A stretch of DNA of 64,000 nt from Nitrosomonas sp. (GTDB lineage Bacteria > Pseudomonadota > Gammaproteobacteria > Burkholderiales > Nitrosomonadaceae): positions 174,673 to 238,672 of the forward strand of contig JADKHF010000042.1 in assembly GCA_016721865.1 (NCBI GenBank). Direction: 5' to 3'. The first letter of the stretch is position 1; every line of letters starts with the position of its first letter. The notes below the pieces were generated by a model that saw only the letters and a list, made by a program, of their open reading frames with translations, searched no databases and was not told where the DNA came from. Shown in pieces: positions 58,130 through 64,000 of the stretch. Both the position numbers and the translations under genes were made by a program.

Positions 58130-58597
58130 ATGAATCAAATTTCGCAATTATTACCGCTTTCCAATGTTATTGTCGATCTGGATGTCACCAGCAAGAAACG
58201 TGTTTTTGAACAAGCTGGATTATTATTTGAAAATACCAATCAGATTGCCCGCAGTCAGGTTTTTGATAGTTTGTTCGCACGGGAAAAACTTGGTTCAACA
58301 GGTTTAGGGCAAGGTGTGGCTATCCCGCATGGTCGTATAAAGGGATTACGCGAGGCAGTTGCTGCTTTGGTAACTATGAAAGAGGCGATACCATTTGATG
58401 CACCTGACGGACAGCCAGTCAATATCGCCTGTATTTTACTGGTCCCAGAGAAAGCTACTGACAAGCATTTGCAGATTCTCAGTGAGCTGGCGCAGATGTT
58501 CAGCGATAAGCAGTTTCGTGAAGGAATATTGCAGTGCAGAGATACGGAAAAGATCCATAAACTCATTGTTGATTGGAAGCCGAATGTCGAAGATTAG
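58130..58597 (+). CDS. ptsN: PTS IIA-like nitrogen-regulatory protein PtsN
   Basis: Phosphoacceptor EIIA-Ntr of the nitrogen PTS. The phosphorylated His lies in GQGVAIPHGR. I chose the ATG at 58130 (MNQISQLLP) over one 24 bp upstream because it matches family starts; the length is 155 aa. It overlaps hprK by 14 bp. Its link to rpoN is conserved across proteobacteria and suggests control of transport or nitrogen response. Confidence 0.93.
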   Translation: MNQISQLLPLSNVIVDLDVTSKKRVFEQAGLLFENTNQIARSQVFDSLFAREKLGSTGLGQGVAIPHGRIKGLREAVAALVTMKEAIPFDAPDGQPVNIACILLVPEKATDKHLQILSELAQMFSDKQFREGILQCRDTEKIHKLIVDWKPNVED

Positions 58598-59543
58598 TAT
58601 TGCCCAGCTATTTGAAGATAAGAAGGAGAAGCTGAAACTAACCTGGATCGCTGGTCAGCAGGGTGGCGACACTGAACTCAGTGATGAAGGTATTGCGCAG
58701 TCTGGTCAAGGCATGATCGGCCATTTGAATTTTATCCACCCGGACTGGATCCAGGTGATTAGTAGTGATGAGATTCATTATTTAAACAAGCTGGATGCTG
58801 CTTCACTTGAGAAAAAAATAAACCAGCTGACGCAAAGTAACCTGGCATGTATTATCGTGGCGGACAATGCCGAAGTTCCTGTGTCTATCCATAGTATGGC
58901 CAGTGCATTCGATATCCCTTTACTGCATTCACCTTACCCTGGTCTGGAAGTTATCTGGCTGATTCGCTCTTACTTGGGCAGCGTGCTGGCTCCTTCATGC
59001 AGTTTGCATGGTGTACTTCTAGATGTACTGGGTATGGGGGTCATGATCACTGGTGAAAGCGGCGTCGGTAAAAGCGAGTTAGCTCTCGAATTAATCAGCC
59101 GCGGTCATGGTTTGGTAGCGGATGATGTCGTGGAATTACGACGTATTGCCCCGGAGACATTGGAAGGCCGCTGTCCTCCAATGCTCAGGGATTATCTTGA
59201 AGTACGGGGTTTAGGGATGTTGAATATCCGTACGATATTTGGAGAAACCGCAGTGCGACGCCGTAAAAATATGAAGCTGATTGTTCATTTGCAGAATAGC
59301 GGAGGAACAAATTCTGGTTTATTGGAACGACTGCCCATCAGTGATCTAAATGAGAGCATCATGAATGTTGATATCCGTAAGGTCATTATTCCTGTAGCGG
59401 CTGGCCGGAATTTGGCCGTTCTCGTCGAAGCAGCGGTACGAAATTATGTTTTGCAATTGCGTGGTATTGATGGCACTAAGGAGTTTATTGAACGCCATGA
59501 ACGGGAAATGAATAACAAATTGGCAGATAAAAACCAGTACTAG
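58584..59543 (+). CDS. hprK: HPr kinase/phosphorylase
   Basis: Phosphorylates and dephosphorylates a serine of the PTS carrier HPr. Walker A is GESGVGKS, followed by ADDVVELRRI and the family signature EVRGLGMLNIRTIFG. ATG 58584 gives 319 aa, overlapping ptsN. No ptsH or ptsI lies in the window. In the usual order a rapZ gene follows; here it is ubiX. Confidence 0.95.
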   Translation: MSKISIAQLFEDKKEKLKLTWIAGQQGGDTELSDEGIAQSGQGMIGHLNFIHPDWIQVISSDEIHYLNKLDAASLEKKINQLTQSNLACIIVADNAEVPVSIHSMASAFDIPLLHSPYPGLEVIWLIRSYLGSVLAPSCSLHGVLLDVLGMGVMITGESGVGKSELALELISRGHGLVADDVVELRRIAPETLEGRCPPMLRDYLEVRGLGMLNIRTIFGETAVRRRKNMKLIVHLQNSGGTNSGLLERLPISDLNESIMNVDIRKVIIPVAAGRNLAVLVEAAVRNYVLQLRGIDGTKEFIERHEREMNNKLADKNQY

Positions 59544-59615
59544 CGCGAATGATTCGCTCATTTTCTTTTGGTTATTCTTACTTTGGAATGATTTGCAAAA
59601 TCAACGTGGATTAAG

Positions 59616-60230
59616 ATGAAAAATTCTCAGACGATTACCTTGGCATTGACCGGTGCATCTGGAATGCCTTATGGGATTCGTTTGCTTGAAATGTTGTTGC
59701 GGGAAGGAAAGCAAGTTTATCTCCTGTATTCAAAAGTAGCGCAGATTGTTGCACAGCAGGAAATGAAACTGGTGCTGCCATCCAGTGCTAAGGAAGCGGA
59801 GAATTTTTTTAATCACCAATATCATTTGCCTGATGGGCAATTGCGTGTATTCGGACGTGAGGAATGGTTTGCACCGGTTGCTTCCGGCTCTAATCCGGCC
59901 GATTCGATGGTAATTTGTCCATGTACCATGGGGACTTTGGCAGCGATTGCTGCAGGCCTGAATCAGAAGCTTATTGAAAGGGCAGCCGACGTCATGTTAA
60001 AGGAAAACAGGCAACTTATTTTAGTGCCACGGGAAATGCCATTTTCTGCAATTCATCTGGAAAATATGCTCAAGCTGGTGCGTAGCGGTGCGGTTATTCT
60101 ACCGGCGAATCCGGGTTTTTATCATCACCCGCAGACGATACAGGATATGATTGATTTTGTTGTTGCTCGAATCCTAGATCATCTGGGGATCATACACACC
60201 TTGATTCCTCGTTGGGGAGCAGAAGGCTGA
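59616..60230 (+). CDS. ubiX: Flavin prenyltransferase UbiX
   Basis: Makes prenylated FMN, the cofactor of the UbiD decarboxylase in ubiquinone synthesis. TLALTGASGMPYGIRLLE binds the phosphate of FMN, VASGSNPADSMVICPCTMGT and LVPREMPFSAIHLENM are family signatures, and the C-terminal NPGFYHHPQTIQDMIDFV is complete. It is 204 aa and intact. A diverged copy of its last codons appears about 1 kb downstream. Confidence 0.95.
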   Translation: MKNSQTITLALTGASGMPYGIRLLEMLLREGKQVYLLYSKVAQIVAQQEMKLVLPSSAKEAENFFNHQYHLPDGQLRVFGREEWFAPVASGSNPADSMVICPCTMGTLAAIAAGLNQKLIERAADVMLKENRQLILVPREMPFSAIHLENMLKLVRSGAVILPANPGFYHHPQTIQDMIDFVVARILDHLGIIHTLIPRWGAEG

Positions 60231-60305
60231 TCTAAGCTGAATAGGTAAGCTATTTTATCTAATAGCCGACAACTTTAACTCATACAAAAAGCAGCCCTTT
60301 CCTAA

Positions 60306-60443
60306 GGGCGCCTCTAAAAATTCAAAGTTCTAAACAAAACGAGGCGCGAGCAAAAATGGTGACGAAGCATGTAATTGATATGTAAGGAAAATTTTGTGAG
60401 CAACAAAATGTTGTGATGAAATTTGGATTTTTAGAGATGCCCC
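60306..60443 (+). repeat. MITE-like ~140-bp repeat, copy 4
   Basis: The left end GGGCGCCTCTAAAAATTC is mirrored at the right end (reverse complement GGGCATCTCTAAAAATCC). TAA flanks both ends (60303-60305 and 60444-60446), consistent with a 3-bp target duplication. The core matches copy 1 closely. The rest of the 360-bp gap (60447-60590) is A/T-rich and probably holds the promoter of the next gene. Confidence 0.87.
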
Positions 60444-60590
60444 TAAGTATGTCTACAAGAACAATCTCAGGATAAATAGCCTATTTTCTATATCTGTTTG
60501 TTAGATAGCATGTCCCACATACTGATATATATATTTTTAAAAAATATAAATTTTTTATTTTTATACTTTAACTGTAATGGGAGATAGAAA

Positions 60591-61210
60591 ATGACGCGAG
60601 TACTGGTAGTTACACTACTGTTGATCAGTTCGCACGCATCAGCCTTATCCACACAATGGATACCTTTAGGGGCGGCAGCAACACGTCAAGGAAATCCAAT
60701 CGAAATCAATGGGAATCCAGTTATTGAATATAGAAATGCTGGGCGAGGTGGGATCGATTGGGAAGTTACCGGCACTGGACCAACAGGAGGGTGGTTTAGA
60801 CAGGAGTTGTGGTTGTTAGATGATTCAGCAGCAGGTATACCCGGAACGAGCGAAGCGACCACATCGTTTTCCGTAATCAGTAATAGTGTTGGTTTCGTCA
60901 TGGCTGGGGATCATAATGATGGCTTTGCGCAGTTTTTTGTCGACAACATAGATGTTGGCACACACGATATGTATCGAACAGGAAATAGAATTTTGGTGGT
61001 GACAGAATTGGATTCTATAGCGCATTCATTAAGAATTGTACAACTCGGTCAGCATAATCCAAATTCAACCAAAGGTGATGTCGCGATTTTGGTGGCGCAG
61101 CATTCGATACGCCTATTGCTGCAGTTCCAGAGCTAGAAACATATGTGATGTTGTTGGCCGGTTTGAGTCTGCTGGGTTTTGTGGCACGTTACAGAAAGCT
61201 GAATGCTTAA
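60591..61210 (+). CDS. PEP-CTERM sorted secreted protein (one apparent frameshift)
   Basis: A signal peptide (about residues 1-18, ending ASA) is followed by a beta-rich domain of unknown function containing WFRQELWLLDDSAAG and VGFVMAGDHNDGFAQFFVD. One T is missing from the run at 61087-61090. In the restored frame the end reads V-P-E-L-E-T-Y-V-M-L-L-A-G-L, then a hydrophobic helix and RYRKLNA, a typical PEP-CTERM exosortase signal. Corrected length is 206 aa. A GGGAG site precedes the ATG. Such proteins are usually cell-surface or exopolysaccharide-linked; no exosortase gene lies in the window. Confidence 0.85.
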
Positions 61211-61257
61211 CCTGATTTAACTACATTCCTGAAAACTCCTCTGTCTTTTGGACGGGG

Positions 61258-61337
61258 ATTATTTTTTAGTTGCACGTATTGTCGATCATATCGGGGTCAT
61301 ATATATCTTGATTCTTCGCTGGGAATTAGAAAGCTAA
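61258..61337 (+). pseudogene. Diverged fragment of a ubiX 3' end
   Basis: Beginning at 61269 the bases read V-A-R-I-V-D-H-I-G-V-I-Y-I-L-I-L-R-W-E-L-E-S-stop. The end of the intact ubiX gene reads V-A-R-I-L-D-H-L-G-I-I-H-T-L-I-P-R-W-G-A-E-G-stop. Twelve of 22 residues agree, both end in a stop at the same place, and nucleotide similarity extends a little upstream. It is too short to be a gene and is best read as the remnant of a second or former ubiX end. Confidence 0.7.
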
Positions 61338-61357
61338 TATCAATGCATTTTAGCTTT

Positions 61358-61971
61358 TTACCCATCAGCGCATTGAGATGCCGAGATAAGTTTGAGTTTG
61401 TGACTTTCAGTTCGGAAAATACCTGCTTCTGTCACAATATATTGCATTGCTATATCATGTGGCTGGGCGTGGACATTCTCTAATCGTTGCATTTCAAAAG
61501 CTATTCCGATAGTTAGGGGTTGTGGCTGGTAAATAGCCAGAGTCCGGTCAAAATAACCGCTGCCATAGCCCAGTCGATAGCCATGTTGATCAAATCCAAC
61601 CATGGGAATAATAATTGCATCAACCCTAACAATTCTGGTCTCTATAGGCCGGGGATACCATAAGCACCCTTTTTTAACGGTGTTGCAGGCAACCATTCAC
61701 GAAAACAAAGTGGCTCATCCTTGCCGGTTACTTCCGGTAGTGCGAGCGTCGCTCCATTTTGCATAAAATAAAGGGCAATTGACCGTGGGTCGTATTCACT
61801 CCGAAATGGCCAATAAATTCCAATATTCATTTTCTGAAGCTTTGGAAATCCTTTTTTGAGAAAATTGGAAATTGCTTGACTCCATTGCTGATGAATATCT
61901 TCAGATAAAGTTTCACGAGCTGAAATTAACTGCTTGCGTTGATGCCTCCTCCATTCCAGTACATTATCCAC
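61358..61971 (-). CDS. fau: 5-formyltetrahydrofolate cyclo-ligase (one apparent frameshift)
   Basis: Turns 5-formyltetrahydrofolate into 5,10-methenyltetrahydrofolate with ATP. The N-terminal half has the basic RRHQRKQLISARETLS start and IGIYWPFRSEYDP. The second half holds VGFDQHGYRLGYGSGYFDRTLA, the ATP/folate signature. One base is missing from the run at 61651-61654, between Y-G-I-P and R-P-I-E. Corrected length is 204 aa. The bacterial gene often sits next to ssrS (6S RNA), but I see no 6S RNA here. Confidence 0.9.
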
Positions 61972-61976
61972 TATTA

Positions 61977-63060
61977 TTAATTTGTGTTCAGAGGGTTAGA
62001 GGTGTCATGGTTATCCTGTAAGAAATTTTGTTTTAACAATTTTCTCAAAGGTGCCGGAATGGCTTGTTCAAGTGCATCGGCAGGTTTAATCCAATAAATT
62101 TTTTTGTGGGTTGAGGGGTGCCAGGACAACTTACAGCAACTGTGGATGAATACGTAATTTAAAATGCGTAAATTGATGGTCTAAAATCGGTAACTCAACC
62201 GGCGATTGAACTTGTAGGCCTAAAAAATGATTGCAATAAATAGCGGCATCTATTCCGGATCTGATTTCAGGTGGACACCATAATTCTCCCCAGATACCGG
62301 AAGCAGGCCTTTTTTCCAATAGCAACTTCTGATGCTGCATAAGTAGTAAAAAGACCGTTTCTTTCTTTGGTAATGGTTTGCGGAGTTTGGCAGTTGGGAA
62401 TTGATCCACACGGTTTTCTTTGAATGCGACACAATGTTGTTGAAGTGGACATGCTTTACAAAGAGGCGTGTGGCGTATACAAACAGTAGCTCCCAGATCC
62501 ATCAGAGCTTGTGTATATGTTTCAATCTGGTTCTCACGATAGATTACAGGTAACACTTCTTCAGCTTTCTTCCATAGCAGGTTCTTTATCCTGCTTTCTT
62601 CCGGATTGCCTGCAATTCCAAAATAACGCGTTAAGATTCGCTTAACATTACCATCCAGAATGGCTTCACGTTTGCTAAACGCAAAAACTGCTATGGCAGC
62701 GGCTGTAGAGCGTCCAATTCCCGGCAGTTTCTGAATCATTGCTCGGGTGTCAGGAAATTGTCCCTGATAATCCTGCATAATTATGCGCGCAGCTTGGTGT
62801 AAATTGCGTGCGCGCGAATAATAGCCAAGGCCGCTCCAGATGACCAGCACGGCATCAAGAGGTGCCTGTGCCAAACTGATAATTGTGGGGAATTCTCGCA
62901 TGAATCGGGAATAATAAGGGATGACTGTATTTACCTGTGTCTGTTGTAACATGACTTCAGATAACCAGACAGCATAGGGATCACGATTCCCTTGCCACGG
63001 AAGGTGATGACGGCCATGATCTTTATGCCAGTGGACTAACTGGGTTGCGATTGGCGACAT
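61977..63060 (-). CDS. mutY: Adenine DNA glycosylase MutY, C-terminus interrupted by a stop and a frameshift
   Basis: Removes adenine mispaired with 8-oxoguanine. The catalytic domain is intact: WLSEVMLQQTQV with catalytic Glu, LPGIGRSTAAAIAVF helix-hairpin-helix, ILDGNVKRIL with the Asp, and the [4Fe-4S] cysteines (CIRHTPLCKACPLQQHC). The NUDIX-like recognition domain follows. TAA at 62131-62133 stops it at 309 aa after H-P-Q-L-L, but the same frame continues V-V-L-A-P-L-N-P. After a slip near 62100-62112 it reads K-K-I-Y-W-I-K-P-A-D-A-L-E-Q-A-I-P to a stop at 61977. Full length would be about 360 aa, usual for the family. Confidence 0.92.
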
Positions 63061-63152
63061 TTTAAAACCGGTCGTGACTCTGGCAAACTGGAGTGCTTTA
63101 GTCAGAGGTATTGTTATATTTGAATAAGATGAGTTGGTTTTTTTGCAAGATT

Positions 63153-63407
63153 TTACTGGAAAACGACTGCACTAAATTTGGCATTGGGTGTAAGGACTTC
63201 CATTTTGGCAAGTTGAATTAATTCGATATGTTGTCTGGAATCACTATCAATTACTAGACATTCTCGTTTCTCAGGAGAATTGACAATATCAACCGCTTTG
63301 CCTTCAATGATTTGGTTGTTTTTTAAGATGAGTTTAAGACGATAGCCGTACATGCAGGCAACTTCCACAAAGTCATGAAGCTCACACGAGATTGTATCTT
63401 GCGCCAT
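63153..63407 (-). CDS. rof: Rho-binding antiterminator, Rof/YaeO family
   Basis: Small protein that binds Rho and reduces Rho-dependent termination in Escherichia coli. The 84-aa product starts MAQDTISCELHDFVEVACMY and continues with an Sm-like beta fold (LKLILKNNQIIEGKAVDI, then IELIQLAKMEVL), the layout of this family. ATG 63407 follows AAAGGAG; longer readings upstream are A/T-rich and unsupported. It is transcribed toward mutY from 92 bp upstream of it. Confidence 0.82.
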   Translation of the reverse strand: MAQDTISCELHDFVEVACMYGYRLKLILKNNQIIEGKAVDIVNSPEKRECLVIDSDSRQHIELIQLAKMEVLTPNAKFSAVVFQ

Positions 63408-63540
63408 AATTATAGACTCCTTTAAGGGGTGTAAAAAAGCATAATATATACGATACCAGAAACAAAATAACAAAAATGAGCATGAATTCTTTGTAATATA
63501 TCGTTTCAAAGTTAAATGATGGAAATATTAATAACCTTAG

Positions 63541-64000
63541 GGGGCGTTAACAATTAAGCCAGCCATATCATGGAACTAGCCAAATATAGCATGGCTTGAT
63601 AGTTTCGTTTTAATCGTTCATACCGTGTTGCAATTCGGCGAAATTGGCAAGCTTCAAACAGGCGTTCGACCAGGTTACGTTCTTTATAAATTTCTCGATA
63701 ATATTCCCGTCCGAATTATACGGTTTTGTCGAGGCCGGAATAACCGCTACCGCACCTGACGCTTCAACGCTGTTAATAAACTCGTCCACTGTCGCAGCCT
63801 TTGTCCGCTGAAAGCCTAATCGGCTAGAATCTGCTCAATGGTGCGTTCGCCTGATCATACTCCAGGCTTGTCCTTCTGTCAGTCGCAGTCTAACAGGATT
63901 GCCCAGGCATCAACTGCTGCATGTATTTTGGTACTCAGACCGCCTCTTGATTTTCCAACCGCCTCTTCCTGTTGTTGTTGGGAGCACCATGCTGATGCAG
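63541..64000 (-). mobile_element. IS5-family insertion sequence, 3' part, degenerate and cut by the window end
   Basis: On the minus strand fragments of one transposase appear in different frames: E-E-A-V-G-K-S-R-G-G-L-S-T-K-I-H-A-A-V-D, then R-L-R-L-T-E-G-Q-A-W-S, D-E-F-I-N-S-V-E-A-S-G-A-V-A-V-I-P, and finally L-V-E-R-L-F-E-A-C-Q-F-R-R-I-A-T-R-Y-E-R-L to an L-A-stop end. These are DDE-domain blocks of the IS5 family (IS427/IS1031-like). Several indels prevent one frame, and the 5' part lies outside the window. The element end GGGGGCGTTAACAATTAA is next to TTA, fitting the TNA targets of this group. Confidence 0.82.

Noticed and set aside
1..64000. CRISPR array or phage block
   Set aside because: No regularly spaced direct repeats, cas genes or phage structural genes were seen; the repeated sequences present are inverted-end elements.

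Overview
The window comes from an ammonia-oxidising betaproteobacterium, most likely a Nitrosomonas. It opens with the hydroxylamine-oxidation cluster hao-haoB-cycA-cycB, which encodes octaheme HAO, HaoB, cytochrome c554 and cytochrome cM552. This cluster takes electrons from hydroxylamine to the quinone pool. The rest is housekeeping in typical betaproteobacterial order and A+T-rich (roughly 4.9-28 kb), with a visibly more G+C-rich stretch from about 29.4 to 42 kb.

Layout. 0-5 kb: a His-rich membrane protein, then the hao cluster. 5.1-8.0 kb: pstCAB phosphate transporter, with no pstS or phoU in view. 8.3-24.4 kb: tpiA, secG, tRNA-Leu(GAG) and a complete 14-gene nuo operon (complex I). 24.6-28.6 kb: htpG behind a probable heat-shock promoter, ogt, xerD, dsbB. 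28.8-38.9 kb: a stress-type island of lon, a CBS-domain protein, a BCAM0308-family protein, pncB, pncA, an HPF/cold-shock fusion, polX and a phosphoribosyltransferase. 38.9-46.7 kb: two unknown proteins, a short-chain dehydrogenase, rlmJ, a CopD/cytochrome c protein, dapC, dapD and a BON lipoprotein. 47-54 kb: miaA, a DUF2909 protein, an HI0933-family flavoprotein, a HAD phosphatase, a Sua5-type protein, a cardiolipin synthase and nadA. 54.3-60.2 kb: lptC-lptA-lptB-rpoN-hpf-ptsN-hprK-ubiX. 60.3-64 kb: a repeat, a PEP-CTERM protein, a ubiX 3'-end fragment, fau, mutY, rof and an IS5-family remnant.

About 30 one- or two-base indels break otherwise complete genes, including essential ones (lptA, rpoN, several nuo genes). 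Many lie in homopolymers. The simplest explanation is uncorrected sequencing or assembly error, not mass pseudogenisation, so I annotate such genes as single loci and give each break. Three further genes carry in-frame stops where the reading frame clearly continues. cycA lacks its fourth heme site and C-terminal half through an in-frame deletion, which is not a simple indel.

The non-coding DNA holds several short inverted-repeat elements. Four copies of a ~140-bp MITE-like family lie at 31.8, 46.8, 47.0 and 60.3 kb. A 118-bp element and a related hairpin flank the CBS gene. A 168-bp element with nested inverted repeats precedes polX. These repeats and the ubiX fragment around the PEP-CTERM gene are the least explained structures here. 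I saw no CRISPR array, prophage or rRNA operon, and no clearly new multi-gene system. All family assignments are from recall and motif reading; no searches were run.
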